DNA from: Vibrio panuliri
Lineage (GTDB): Bacteria; Pseudomonadota; Gammaproteobacteria; Enterobacterales; Vibrionaceae
Assembly (NCBI RefSeq): GCF_009938205.1
Contig: NZ_AP019654.1
Location: forward strand, 2,632,540 to 2,696,539
Direction: 5' to 3'
DNA: 64,000 nucleotides
In this document: positions 36,601 through 46,085 of the stretch, one piece after another
Layout of the letters: each line of letters begins with the position of its first letter
Position numbering within the stretch: position 1 is the first letter of the stretch
Made by a program: the position numbers and the translations under genes
The notes under the pieces: model-generated
What the model was told of the DNA's origin: nothing
The model's database searches: none
The model's input: the letters and a program-made list of their open reading frames with translations, nothing else

Positions 36601-38169
36601 ACTCCTGGCGTAGGACTTATCTCACCACCACCACACCACGATATTTACTCCATCGAAGATTTGGCTCAGCTCATCTACGACTTGAAGAATGCTAACCGTG
36701 CTGGTCGCGTTAACGTTAAGCTCGTATCAGAAGCTGGCGTGGGTACGATTGCTTCTGGTGTGGCAAAAGCTAAAGCAGATGTGGTACTGATTGCTGGCTT
36801 CGATGGCGGTACTGGTGCATCACCACTGTCGTCTATTCGTCATACCGGTCTCCCATGGGAGCTAGGTTTGGCAGAAACACACCAAACGCTACTAAAGAAC
36901 GGTCTACGTAACCGTATTGTCGTTCAAGCTGACGGTCAGATGAAGACACCACGCGACCTTGCTGTAGCAACACTACTTGGTGCAGAAGAATGGGGTGTAG
37001 CGACTGCCGCACTGGTTGTTGAAGGTTGTATCATGATGCGTAAGTGTCATAAGAACACCTGTCCGGTGGGCATCGCAACACAAAACAAGACGCTACGTGA
37101 ACGCTTCGATGGTCGCGTTGAAGATGTTGTTACCTTCTTCCAGTACATGGCTGAAGGGCTACGCGAGATCATGGCTGAACTTGGCTTCCGTACGATCGAA
37201 GAGATGGTAGGCCAAGGTAAGAAACTGAAAGTTCGCCAAGATGTTTCTCATTGGAAATATAAGAACCTCGATCTTTCGCCTGTCCTTCACGTCGAAGAAG
37301 CGCGTGCGGAAGACGGTATCTTCTGTCAAACCCAGCAAAACCATAACCTTGAATCAGTGTTGGATCGCCAGCTTATCCAAGCTGCTATCCCTGCACTAGA
37401 AAAAGGTGAAGCGGTAAATGCCGAGTTCCCTATCGTCAATACCGACCGCTCAGCAGGCACAATGCTGTCGAATGAAATTTCGAAGGTCTACAAAGATCAA
37501 GGTCTACCTCAACCAATGAACGTTAAGTTCAAAGGTTCTGCTGGTCAGTCATTCGGTGCTTTCCTAGCGAAAGGTGTGAAGTTCGAAGTCGAAGGTGATG
37601 CCAACGATTACTGGGGTAAAGGTCTATCTGGCGGTACGCTGGTGCTTTATCCAGATGCGAAATCAAGCATTGTTGCAGAAGATAACATCGTCGTGGGTAA
37701 CGTTTGTTTCTACGGTGCGACCTCTGGTGAGTCTTTCATCCGCGGTCTAGCTGGCGAACGTTTCTGTGTACGTAACTCTGGTGCAAAAGTAGTGGTTGAA
37801 GGCGTCGGTGACCACGGTTGTGAATACATGACTGGTGGCGCAGCGATTATCCTTGGCTCAACAGGACGTAACTTTGCCGCTGGTATGAGTGGTGGTGTGG
37901 CTTATGTTTGGGACAAGTCTGGTGACTTTGAGTCAAAACTCAACCCTGAACTGGTTGACCTCGACCCAATCGAGCAAGCAGATAAAGAGCTACTACTTGA
38001 GATGCTAACTAAGCATGTTCAATTCACAGGAAGTGAAGTTGCTCAGTCTTTCCTCGACAATTTTGAAGCAAGCCTTGAGAGCATGGTGAAAGTAATGCCA
38101 CGCGACTACAAAGCTGTTCTACAAAAGCGTCAGGCTGAAGCACAACAGACAGAAGCGGAGGCAGTGTAA
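33631..38169 (+). CDS. gltB: Glutamate synthase (NADPH) large subunit
   Basis: GltB makes glutamate from glutamine and 2-oxoglutarate with electrons from GltD. Domains in order: N-terminal glutaminase, beginning after a short propeptide at Cys21 (EHDACGIGF), with HNGEINTVRGN; central domain; FMN/2-oxoglutarate domain (GEGGEDPIRF, GAKPGEGGQLPGDK, SPPPHHDIYSIEDLAQL); [3Fe-4S] cysteines 1133, 1139 and 1144 (C-x5-C-x4-C); and the C-terminal beta-helix (GATSGESFIRGLAGERFCVR). The ATG at 33631 (AAGGA 7 bases upstream) gives 1512 residues; an in-frame GTG at 33574, also with AAGGA, is possible and would give a propeptide of about 40 residues as in E. coli. The stop overlaps the gltD start (TAATG). 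Confidence 0.96.
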   Translation: MVDREQSTQGLYTPELEHDACGIGFVAHLKNRKSHAVVTQALDMLARMEHRGGQGCDPCSGDGAGILLQKPHEFLLEEAVKLGIKLPSFEKYGVGVVLFPKDQHKREQCRDILERNAKRLDLEVIGYRVLPTDNSMIGADPLSTEPQFEHVFITGGPGTTPEELERKLYVLRNYTVRVCLESVSNIGDDFYINSMSYKTLVYKGQLTTEQVPQYFLDLQNPTMVTALALVHSRFSTNTFPKWRLAQPFRYIAHNGEINTVRGNLNWMKAREAILESELFTQAEIDMLLPICQEGSSDSSNFDMALELLVLSGRSLPHALMMMIPEAWQENKNMDPTRRAFYQYHANIMEPWDGPASVCFTDGVQVGATLDRNGLRPSRYTVTKDDFLVMASESGVVDIAPENVEFRGRLQPGRIFVADLEQGRIISDEEVKDAIATAQPYQKWVEENLLSLKKLPDASNQFSQPSPERLLHRQQAFGVSSEEVNEVIVPMANDGKEPLSAMGADWPLAVLSHQSQHLSNYFKQLFAQVTNPPIDPIRERMVMSLNTYLGKDQNLLTETPLHCQKVELESPVLANSELEKLRAIDNEHLQAKTLDIVFQASEDQGKLERALKRICQYAEDAVIDGYSIILLTDRAVNSNHAAIPAMLAVGAVHHHLIRKGLRAKCDIVVETGDARETHHFATLLGYGANAVNPYLVIETIIELQRTKKLDPQANPRDLFNNYRKAVNGGLLKIFSKMGISTLQSYHGAQIFEALGIHKSVVDKYFTGTVSRIQGLTLDDIAKEVLVRHRFGYPQREIPVQVLDVGGVYQWKQRGEKHLFNPETISLLQESTRNKNYDQFKQYAAAVDKQGDNAVTLRSQLEFIKNPAGSIPLAEVEPIESIVKRFATGAMSFGSISYEAHSTLAVAMNRLGAKSNSGEGGEDPIRFERKENGDWERSAIKQVASGRFGVTSYYLTNADELQIKMAQGAKPGEGGQLPGDKVDDWIGATRHSTPGVGLISPPPHHDIYSIEDLAQLIYDLKNANRAGRVNVKLVSEAGVGTIASGVAKAKADVVLIAGFDGGTGASPLSSIRHTGLPWELGLAETHQTLLKNGLRNRIVVQADGQMKTPRDLAVATLLGAEEWGVATAALVVEGCIMMRKCHKNTCPVGIATQNKTLRERFDGRVEDVVTFFQYMAEGLREIMAELGFRTIEEMVGQGKKLKVRQDVSHWKYKNLDLSPVLHVEEARAEDGIFCQTQQNHNLESVLDRQLIQAAIPALEKGEAVNAEFPIVNTDRSAGTMLSNEISKVYKDQGLPQPMNVKFKGSAGQSFGAFLAKGVKFEVEGDANDYWGKGLSGGTLVLYPDAKSSIVAEDNIVVGNVCFYGATSGESFIRGLAGERFCVRNSGAKVVVEGVGDHGCEYMTGGAAIILGSTGRNFAAGMSGGVAYVWDKSGDFESKLNPELVDLDPIEQADKELLLEMLTKHVQFTGSEVAQSFLDNFEASLESMVKVMPRDYKAVLQKRQAEAQQTEAEAV

Positions 38170-39638
38170 TGGGTAAGCCTACTGGATTTTTAGAGCATGG
38201 TCGTGAACTCCCGCAGAAAATCGACCCGCAAGAGCGTATTAAGAACAACAAAGAGTTCGTTCTCAACGAGGAGTTTGGCGAAAAAATCAACACGCAAGCT
38301 TCTCGCTGTATGGACTGTGGTGTGCCGTTTTGTCATAACGGCTGCCCGATTGGCAACATCATCCCAGAATTTAATGATGCGGTTTACCGCGATAGCTGGG
38401 AAGAAGCTTGGAACATTCTGAGCTCGACCAATAACTTCCCTGAATTTACGGGTCGTGTCTGTCCTGCGCCATGTGAAAGTGCTTGTGTACTTGGTATCAA
38501 CCAAGACCCAATCACCATCTGTAACATCGAGAAAACCATAGTCGAGACCGCGTATCGTGAAGGCTACGCGAAACCGAAAACGCCACGCAGCCGCACGGGT
38601 AAAACTGTGGCTATCATCGGCTCTGGCCCCGCAGGTTTATCTGCCGCTGAGCAGTTGAATAGTGCCGGTCACTCCGTGACGGTGTTCGAGCGTGATGAAA
38701 AAGTCGGTGGTTTGCTACGCTTTGGTATTCCAGACTTTAAACTCGGTATGGATATTATTGATCGCAAGATCAACTTAATGGCAGAAGCTGGCGTTGAGTT
38801 CAAAGTAAATCAACATATCGGTGTGGATGTGAACGCCCAGCAACTGCGCCAAGAGTTTGATGTAGTACTACTGACTGGTGGTTCAACCGTTCCTCGTGAT
38901 CTACCGGTTCCTGGACGTGAACTGAATGGTGTTTACTTTGCGATGCAGTTCCTAGCGCAGAACAACCGCCGCGCAAACAACATGGATCTGAAAACGGAAG
39001 AAATTCACGCGAAAGATAAGCATGTTGTGGTGATTGGTGGTGGTGATACGGGTTCCGACTGTGTCGGCACATCAAACCGTCATGGTGCGAAAAGTATTAC
39101 CCAAGTGGAAATCATGCCGATTCCGCCAGAAAAACGCCCAGCAAACATGCCTTGGCCTCAATACCCAATGATTATGCGTACCTCGACTTCTCATGAAGAA
39201 GGCGTTGACCGTCATTGGAACATCTTAACCAAAGAGTTTGTCGGTAACGACCAAGGTGAAGTGACTGGGTTACGTATTGCAGACATCGTCTGGGATGAAC
39301 CTAAAGCAGGCGAACGCCCTAACTTCATAGAAGTCGAGGGAAGCGAACGAGTGATTCCTTGTGATATGGCATTCCTAGCAATGGGTTTCCTACATCCAGA
39401 GCCACACGGAGTGTTAGCGCAACTCGACATCGCTTTAGATGAACGAGGCAATGTCGCAACACAAGGCTTTGCAACCAATCAACCAGGTGTATTTGCTGCT
39501 GGCGATATGCGTACTGGTCAATCTTTGGTGGTGCGCTGCATCAATGAAGGCCGAGAATGTGCTCGTGCAATCGATGAGTTCTTAATGGGTGGAACTCATT
39601 TAGAAGCAAAAGCGAACTCTCTGATGCTTTCCGCTTAA
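38169..39638 (+). CDS. gltD: Glutamate synthase (NADPH) small subunit
   Basis: GltD oxidises NADPH and sends electrons through FAD and two [4Fe-4S] clusters to GltB. The 489-residue product has the N-terminal cluster cysteines (CMDCGVPFCHNGCPIGN, CPAPCESACVLG), the FAD dinucleotide fold VAIIGSGPAGLSAAEQLNSA near residue 150, the NADPH fold VVVIGGGDTGSDCVGTSNRH near 285 and the closing FAD motif GVFAAGDMRTGQSLVV. It is translationally coupled to gltB by a one-base overlap. Two terminators follow in tandem. Confidence 0.97.
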   Translation: MGKPTGFLEHGRELPQKIDPQERIKNNKEFVLNEEFGEKINTQASRCMDCGVPFCHNGCPIGNIIPEFNDAVYRDSWEEAWNILSSTNNFPEFTGRVCPAPCESACVLGINQDPITICNIEKTIVETAYREGYAKPKTPRSRTGKTVAIIGSGPAGLSAAEQLNSAGHSVTVFERDEKVGGLLRFGIPDFKLGMDIIDRKINLMAEAGVEFKVNQHIGVDVNAQQLRQEFDVVLLTGGSTVPRDLPVPGRELNGVYFAMQFLAQNNRRANNMDLKTEEIHAKDKHVVVIGGGDTGSDCVGTSNRHGAKSITQVEIMPIPPEKRPANMPWPQYPMIMRTSTSHEEGVDRHWNILTKEFVGNDQGEVTGLRIADIVWDEPKAGERPNFIEVEGSERVIPCDMAFLAMGFLHPEPHGVLAQLDIALDERGNVATQGFATNQPGVFAAGDMRTGQSLVVRCINEGRECARAIDEFLMGGTHLEAKANSLMLSA

Positions 39639-39645
39639 GAAATTG

Positions 39646-39674
39646 GGCGAGAGATGATCGTCTCTCGCCTTTTT
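39646..39674 (+). terminator. First terminator after gltBD
   Basis: Perfect 9-base arms (GGCGAGAGA/TCTCTCGCC) with a 6-base loop and TTTTT. Confidence 0.92.
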
Positions 39675-39690
39675 CCTTCCATTTTAATTT

Positions 39691-39718
39691 GACCAGCTTT
39701 GCGCTGGTCTTTTTTTTC
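39691..39718 (+). terminator. Second, tandem terminator after gltBD
   Basis: Arms GACCAGC/GCTGGTC with a 5-base loop and eight Ts, 17 bases beyond the first terminator. Confidence 0.88.
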
Positions 39719-39844
39719 TCTTCGCTTTATTCACCCAGAATGACTTGGCAAGCTCACTGTTCTCTTGGCTATCACTTGGTGAATATGATCAGATTGACTA
39801 TAGTTGCGTATGGAGTAATCACACTAAACTAGATACGGACAATA

Positions 39845-40279
39845 ATGATGAAAGCCCCCTTCGCACTGTTTGCTGCTGCAATCATGCTTTCAGGCTGCAG
39901 CCAAGGAGAGAGAGTTATGGCCAAAAAAATCGATCAAATGTGCGGCGACAAACCCAACTGCGTTTCAACCTTAGATCAAAGAGAAGAACACCAACTGGCT
40001 CCCTTCACGCTCAAAGATGGTGTCACACTCGAGCAAATCGCAACCGTTGCCCTCACACTTCCCGGAGCCAAGTTGGCGGTGGAAGAAGATCGCTACTTAC
40101 GCATAGAATGCACGAGTAAAATAATGCGCTTTGTCGATGATTTAGAGCTAGAGCAACAAGATAACCAACTGATCGTTCGCTCAGAATCACGTGTCGGCTA
40201 TTCAGATTTTGGCGTCAACCGCAAGCGTGCTGAACAATTAAGAAATGCATTGAATGATGCCGGTTTACTCTCTAAATAA
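39845..40279 (+). CDS. DUF1499 lipoprotein
   Basis: A 144-residue product with a lipoprotein signal (lipobox LSGC). The mature part ends in the segment VRSESRVGYSDFGVNRKRAE, typical of DUF1499, preceded by a strand-rich region (LRIECTSKIMRFVDDLEL). Function is unknown; the family often occurs as membrane or lipoproteins. Two adjacent ATG codons (39845, 39848) could start it. It sits alone between the gltBD terminators and the second glutamate-synthase-like gene, with no sign of functional linkage. Confidence 0.8.
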   Translation: MMKAPFALFAAAIMLSGCSQGERVMAKKIDQMCGDKPNCVSTLDQREEHQLAPFTLKDGVTLEQIATVALTLPGAKLAVEEDRYLRIECTSKIMRFVDDLELEQQDNQLIVRSESRVGYSDFGVNRKRAEQLRNALNDAGLLSK

Positions 40280-40299
40280 ATTCAGTTCTCCTTCGACTT

Positions 40300-40321
40300 A
40301 AACCCAAGTTTGCTTGGGTTT
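40300..40321 (+). terminator. Hairpin after the DUF1499 gene
   Basis: Perfect 9-base arms AAACCCAAG/CTTGGGTTT with a TTTG loop. The trailing T run is only the stem's own three Ts, so termination may be weak and allow read-through toward the next gene. Confidence 0.6.
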
Positions 40322-40566
40322 ATCACCTCACACCACTCGCAACAACTGTTAAAAATTCATTAACATCTTCGCCAATAACGTCTAATTTTTAGTCGATCTT
40401 AGTCACACAATACTTGCGATAAACGATCTCTCATGGTAATTATGGGTGTTCTAATAAAGAGAATAGGAATTATTCTTACTTAAAGACAATGGATTACGGC
40501 ACTGTAGTGATACAAGCCAATGGACTCAGCGGAAAGTAAACCGCTAGCAATCAAGGAAAAGATCGA

Positions 40567-43500
40567 ATGAATCAGGAATGTCGCTCGCTGTTTGATCGCG
40601 AGCTTGAACACTCAAGTTGTGGAGTGGGGTTCATCACGGACAAAACGGGCGAACAGACTCACCAACTTTTATCTCTTGCCCACCAAGCACTTTGTACTAT
40701 CCCTCATCGCGGCGGTATGAATGCCGAAGGTATTGGTGATGGAGCAGGAATCAACATTGACTTATCAACCCATTTCTTTAGTGGCCTACTAAATCAAGCT
40801 GAATTACAACTAGGCGAGTTTGGCGTTGCTAACTTTTTTTTCCCCTATGACAGTAATCAGCACGCACGCACTGAAACGTTAATCACAGAGCTACTCAATC
40901 AGTTTGACCTTACTTTTGAGCTCTACCGCCAAGTTCCTGTTAACGCAGATGCGATTAATGTCGCCTCGCAACAAGTACAGCAAGCCATTCACCAATATGT
41001 ATTTACCAATGGCAAAAATAACCGAACCCCTGCGGAGTTTGAGTTCGATATCAACCTCGCCTTGAATAAGTTAGAGTCCATCGCATTTACCGATGACGAG
41101 TTACATGGCTTTTACCCACTCTCCATGAGTTCCAAAACTCAAGTTTATAAAGGTCGTCTAAACTCATGGGAAGTGATGCCCTATTTCTCTGATCTCACCA
41201 ACCCAGAACATCGAGTCACCACGTTATTCTTCCACACGCGATTTTCCACCAATACAGCCCCTGCGACAATGATGGCTCAACCATTTCGCCGGATGGCCCA
41301 TAATGGTGAACTGAATACCGACAAAAAAAATCGCTTAAGTGAAGATGCCATTGCACGTCAACAGCATAAAACCGTCGTATTTCCTAAAGGACAATCCGAT
41401 TCAGCTCGCTTAGACCAAACGTTGGCACGCCGGGTGATCGAAGACCAAATGGATATAGTCACGGCAGTCATCGCCATGATGCCACCAGCATGGGAAAACG
41501 ACGCTAAGCTCTCCCCTAACGTCAAAGCAATGCTGGAGTATTTCAGCCTTTCAGAAGAGAAAAACGACGGGCCTGCTGCACTTATATTCTCTGATGGTCA
41601 AAAGGTGGGAGCACGTCTCGACCGTTTAGGTTTGCGACCACTGCGTTGTGTAGAAACTCACCGCTACCTCGCGGTGATGAGTGAGGCCGGGCAAATTGAT
41701 TTTCCTGCCGAAGAAATCATTCGATTTGGTCGCATCCAAGCTGGTGGCATGATCTATTTTGACCATGCCACTGGACAAAGTTATGAAACCAACCAAATTC
41801 TGGAATCTCTTGCAGCGCAACGCAATTATCCAGCTCTACTTCAATCGGCGCGTTTTACTCTCAATGATCTCGAGCCAACCACACTCGATACCACCGCTGA
41901 CAACAACAGCTTTAGTACTTATAGCCGCCATGTTGCTTACTCCCTTAACCAAGAGAGCTTTAAATTCTTTCTTGATCCAATGCTCGAGTCCGGTGCTGAG
42001 AAAATCTCGGCCATGGGCTTTGGTTTAGCACCAAACGTGTTAACGGATGAAGAAGGAGGCATGGCCAAGTACTTCAGCCAACGATTTGCTCAAGTCACTA
42101 ACCCACCATTGGACTCATTACGTGAATCTGATGGCATGACGTTACGCGTCGCCTTGGGTGCCAAACCCAATTTTAGCCCGAGAGATACCGTTCAGTTGGT
42201 GCTGGAGTCACCCATTATCCAACCGCAACAGTTGCAGCAAGTGTTGCAACAACAGAGAATAAAAGTCACCACCATCGACACCTTGTTTACCCCAACGATC
42301 AACAATCGGGATGACAATACACAACGGGTAAAGGATGCCGTAGAACAGGTGTGCCAACAGATAGAGGCTGCGGCCTCATCGGGGTACGGCATTATCGTAT
42401 TGAGTGACAAAGCGATTGCCAATAACCAAGCCGCCCTGCCCGCTATTTTAGTCGCAGCGGCAGCGAATCAACGCTTGATCAAGCAAGGTCTGCGTTTTGA
42501 TACCAGCTTAATCTATCAAACCGGACAAGCGGCCAGCAGTCATGATATCGCGTGCTTGCTGGGCTTTGGTATTTCAGCTGTCTGCCCTATCTCTGTCTAC
42601 TATCGGGCGCAAACACTGGCGAACAACCAAAGTGTCGAAGCTGGGTTGAACAACTTCCAGAAAGCGTGTGAAAAGTCGCTAATGAAGACCATGGGTAAGT
42701 TCGGTCTTTGTACCGCTGAAAGCTATATTGGCGGTGAGTTCTTTGAGTCTAACTTTATCGACACAGACTCTGATTGCCTCAATGCTTACTTCCCCAATAT
42801 TGCTTCGCCAGTCGGTGGAGCAAGGCTGGCAGATATCGCGTGGAGCGCAGCCAAATGGCATTTCAAAGCCATGGCAATTAACCAAGAGAACCAAATTCCT
42901 TTGCTCGGCTTGTTTAAAGAACGCCAAGATGGCGCTGGGCACAGTTTTGGTAATACTGCGGTGCGCGAGTACATCAATATGACTCAAGAGCCGGTGAGTT
43001 ATGTCGAAGCCTCACAAGAGGCCAAACTGCTTGAATCGACCTTGGTACAAGAGCAAGATCTTGCCTACAAGCAAACCGGTTATGACAAACTCACTCCAGA
43101 ACAAATCGACAATTTTGCCATTACCCCAGCCTATCGAACCTTTGCCAACAATCTTTACTTAGAGAGGGAAACTCGCCCTGCGGCACTGCGCGATATTCTA
43201 CTCTTACCACTGGATTTTACTTTGGCTACCAGCCAAGCTGAGTTTGTTCACTTACTCGACCGTTACCATTTAGACGGCAACATCGACTATTTATGGCGAG
43301 GAATTAAGGTTGATAACCACCAACCTGAGTACGTGTTAACACTCGACAATCCCAAAGCGAATCAAGCGCTCAAAGAGGCGATTGAATTGGTGTGGGAAGG
43401 TCATGTTGAACACGTCGCGCTATGGGAAAAAAGTGTCCGCTTGATCGCGTCGCCACAACTGAGCCGCTTTCTCAGCCGAGTAAAAACTTCGCGTAAAGCG

Positions 43501-46020
43501 CTCAAATTGGAACACGTTTCTGCCGCTCATCTTATTACGCCATGCTTTGCCTCTGGAGCAATGAGCCACGGTGCGCTAAATGCCAATGCCCACCAAGCCG
43601 TAGCTCAGGGAACCAATATCGCAGGGGCGATGAGTAACTCGGGAGAAGGTGGCGAACACTCTTCACGTTTTAACTCGATAAAATCCAGCAAAATCAAACA
43701 ATTTGCTTCCGGGCGATTTGGTGTTTGGGTCGGCTACTTGGCCGATCCACAGCTTGAAGAGATCGAAATCAAAATTGCTCAAGGTGCGAAGCCTGGCGAA
43801 GGAGGACAACTCCCTTCGGCAAAAGTGACGGTCGAAATCGCCGCAGCGCGAGGAGGCACCCCGGGAGTCGAACTCGTCAGTCCTCCCCCTCACCACGATA
43901 CCTACTCAATCGAAGATCTTGGTCAACTGATCCATGATGCTAAAGCTGCACGTGTAAAAGTGATCGTCAAACTGGTCTCTTCTGAAGGTATAGGCACAAT
44001 TGCTGTTGGGGTTGCCAAAGCAGGCGCAGATATCATCAACGTTGCGGGTAATACTGGCGGTACAGGGGCTGCGGCGGTAACCAGCCTGAAAAATACCGGA
44101 CGAGCAGCGGAAATTGGTATTGCAGAAGTCCATCAGGCACTAAGTGAAAACGGCTTACGAGACAAAGTGATTCTGCGTTGCTCGAATGCTCATCAAACCG
44201 GTATGGACGTGATCAAATCGGCCATCATGGGCGGCGACTCGTTTGAGTTTGGCACGACCGCGCTGATGATGCTGAAATGTGTGATGGCAAAAAACTGCAA
44301 TATAAAATGTCCGGCAGGCTTAACCACCAACCCTGAGCTCTATCAGGGCGACCCGCGCGCACTGGCACAATACTTCCTCAATGTTGCCCATGAAGTTCGT
44401 GAAATCCTTGCATCATTAGGCTACCAAAGCCTTGCGGAGATCCGTGGCAAAACCGAGCTTCTGCACCTCGCTAACCATCACAGTATCGTTGGACGCCTAG
44501 ATGTTACCGGACTATTGAAACCCGTTGATTTAGTCAGGATTGCTAAACCTGTCTATCTTGAAGCGGATTTCACTGCCGATGACAAGTTAATTGAACGGCT
44601 ACTCAATCACTACTTTGACTCGCAAGAGCCGCAGATTACGTTAGATGCAGGCAAGCTAAACAACCGCAATAAATCGACTGGAGGGCAGCTCTCGATAGAT
44701 ATTGAACGTGCTCTCAACTATCAAGACAAGGGCTTAAATCATCCTGCGTTGATTACGGCGAGCAACGGCCGCCGCTTCTTTGATGCCGAGTCGATAGTCG
44801 TTACCAGTTATGGCAGCGCAGGCCAAAGCTACGCCGCTTTCAACAACAGTGGTTTAGTCATGCAGCATACTGGAACGTGTAATGATGGCGTCGGAAAAGG
44901 AGCCAGTGGCGGGCATATCGTCGTGCGCTCACCGCATGCTAAAGCACTGAGAAAAGGCAGCAATGTACTGATTGGTAACTTCGCTCTGTTTGGTGCTACC
45001 GGTGGGCAAGCCTTTATTCAAGGTGAAGCTGGCGATCGCTTTGCGGTGCGAAACTCAGGAGCGGTAGCGGTTGTGGAAGGCGTCGGAGACTTTTGCTGTG
45101 AGTACATGACCAATGGTTCAGTGATAAACCTTGGTGATTACGGTAAAGGTTTCGGCAATGGCATGTCAGGTGGTATCGCTTATCAATATGATATCGATGG
45201 CAAGTTTGCCGCCAGCTGTAGCAAAGATTCTGTGCTCACCGTACCACTGATTGAACATGATCAAGGCTACGAAGAAGCGTTGAAATGGCATCTGGAACAG
45301 CATCTTCGATTTAGCGGTTCCGAAACAGCTCGCCATTTACTCGCAGATTGGGCCACTAGCCGAACTCTTTTTACTTTGGTGCTGCCACTCGCCCTAATCC
45401 AAAGTCAGCATCCTGAGAGTATTTTGCAAAGCCATACAAGTAAGAAAATGCTTGAGGAAATGATTCATGGTGAAGCAAGCCGCCTGATCGAACAGATTCA
45501 CTTTGCCTATCGCGATAATCAACCTTTATCCGAAGGTCTAAGCCCGCAGTACGGTGAAATGGACAGTGAGCTAATTTGCCAACTGCTCACTCAAAGTGGC
45601 GTCTTACATCGCGCTCAGCAGTTGAGTCTCGCTCATCGTCATCCCGATACGGAGAGCAACTCTAACCTTCGCCGTTTATTTGAGCTAAAAGATAAAAAGC
45701 TGCTAGATGCGATATGCAAAGATGTCAAAGAGGCCGTTTCCGCTTACAAAGATCAAGAGCTCGCTGTACTGCTGGCGGCTAAACGGATCGAAGATTATAA
45801 AGCGTCGCTCAATCGTCGAGATGTTTGGGACACCCACTCTCGAGGAACCACTGTCTGGATCATGACCCAAGAAAAAGCAGTTGCTCAGCAACGGAGCGAA
45901 ATTGAGCCACTCAACCAACGACTGGCAACGCTCTATTGTCAGCAATTTGCTGAAGTCATTCGCCAAGATATCGAGCAAACCTCACGCATGGAACAGCAAA
46001 AGCAAGTGAAAACCGCCTAA
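40567..46020 (+). CDS. Long glutamate-synthase-like large subunit, divergent paralogue of GltB
   Basis: An 1817-residue GltB-like protein about 300 residues longer than the neighbouring GltB. The glutaminase domain looks intact: Cys18 (EHSSCGVGF), RFSTNTAPATMMAQPF, AHNGELNT, SDSARLDQ and RLGLRPLR. The synthase domain has SNSGEGGEHSSRFNS, GAKPGEGGQLPSAK, SPPPHHDTYSIEDLGQL and NTGGTGAAAVTSL. Three cluster-type cysteines remain (Cys1238, Cys1244, Cys1248) but with spacing C-x5-C-x3-C, one residue shorter than in GltB. After the beta-helix domain (GATGGQAFIQGEAGDRF) comes a helical extension of roughly 200-250 residues with no counterpart in the first GltB. It is followed 65 bases later by a diflavin reductase, not a GltD. 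It probably makes glutamate or a related amino acid with a different electron supply; not proven. Confidence 0.85.
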   Translation: MNQECRSLFDRELEHSSCGVGFITDKTGEQTHQLLSLAHQALCTIPHRGGMNAEGIGDGAGINIDLSTHFFSGLLNQAELQLGEFGVANFFFPYDSNQHARTETLITELLNQFDLTFELYRQVPVNADAINVASQQVQQAIHQYVFTNGKNNRTPAEFEFDINLALNKLESIAFTDDELHGFYPLSMSSKTQVYKGRLNSWEVMPYFSDLTNPEHRVTTLFFHTRFSTNTAPATMMAQPFRRMAHNGELNTDKKNRLSEDAIARQQHKTVVFPKGQSDSARLDQTLARRVIEDQMDIVTAVIAMMPPAWENDAKLSPNVKAMLEYFSLSEEKNDGPAALIFSDGQKVGARLDRLGLRPLRCVETHRYLAVMSEAGQIDFPAEEIIRFGRIQAGGMIYFDHATGQSYETNQILESLAAQRNYPALLQSARFTLNDLEPTTLDTTADNNSFSTYSRHVAYSLNQESFKFFLDPMLESGAEKISAMGFGLAPNVLTDEEGGMAKYFSQRFAQVTNPPLDSLRESDGMTLRVALGAKPNFSPRDTVQLVLESPIIQPQQLQQVLQQQRIKVTTIDTLFTPTINNRDDNTQRVKDAVEQVCQQIEAAASSGYGIIVLSDKAIANNQAALPAILVAAAANQRLIKQGLRFDTSLIYQTGQAASSHDIACLLGFGISAVCPISVYYRAQTLANNQSVEAGLNNFQKACEKSLMKTMGKFGLCTAESYIGGEFFESNFIDTDSDCLNAYFPNIASPVGGARLADIAWSAAKWHFKAMAINQENQIPLLGLFKERQDGAGHSFGNTAVREYINMTQEPVSYVEASQEAKLLESTLVQEQDLAYKQTGYDKLTPEQIDNFAITPAYRTFANNLYLERETRPAALRDILLLPLDFTLATSQAEFVHLLDRYHLDGNIDYLWRGIKVDNHQPEYVLTLDNPKANQALKEAIELVWEGHVEHVALWEKSVRLIASPQLSRFLSRVKTSRKALKLEHVSAAHLITPCFASGAMSHGALNANAHQAVAQGTNIAGAMSNSGEGGEHSSRFNSIKSSKIKQFASGRFGVWVGYLADPQLEEIEIKIAQGAKPGEGGQLPSAKVTVEIAAARGGTPGVELVSPPPHHDTYSIEDLGQLIHDAKAARVKVIVKLVSSEGIGTIAVGVAKAGADIINVAGNTGGTGAAAVTSLKNTGRAAEIGIAEVHQALSENGLRDKVILRCSNAHQTGMDVIKSAIMGGDSFEFGTTALMMLKCVMAKNCNIKCPAGLTTNPELYQGDPRALAQYFLNVAHEVREILASLGYQSLAEIRGKTELLHLANHHSIVGRLDVTGLLKPVDLVRIAKPVYLEADFTADDKLIERLLNHYFDSQEPQITLDAGKLNNRNKSTGGQLSIDIERALNYQDKGLNHPALITASNGRRFFDAESIVVTSYGSAGQSYAAFNNSGLVMQHTGTCNDGVGKGASGGHIVVRSPHAKALRKGSNVLIGNFALFGATGGQAFIQGEAGDRFAVRNSGAVAVVEGVGDFCCEYMTNGSVINLGDYGKGFGNGMSGGIAYQYDIDGKFAASCSKDSVLTVPLIEHDQGYEEALKWHLEQHLRFSGSETARHLLADWATSRTLFTLVLPLALIQSQHPESILQSHTSKKMLEEMIHGEASRLIEQIHFAYRDNQPLSEGLSPQYGEMDSELICQLLTQSGVLHRAQQLSLAHRHPDTESNSNLRRLFELKDKKLLDAICKDVKEAVSAYKDQELAVLLAAKRIEDYKASLNRRDVWDTHSRGTTVWIMTQEKAVAQQRSEIEPLNQRLATLYCQQFAEVIRQDIEQTSRMEQQKQVKTA

Positions 46021-46085
46021 GGAAAGGCACTGTATCCCCCAGTCATGTGTACATACGGGGCAGGTATAGAGAAATAGGAAAGAGA

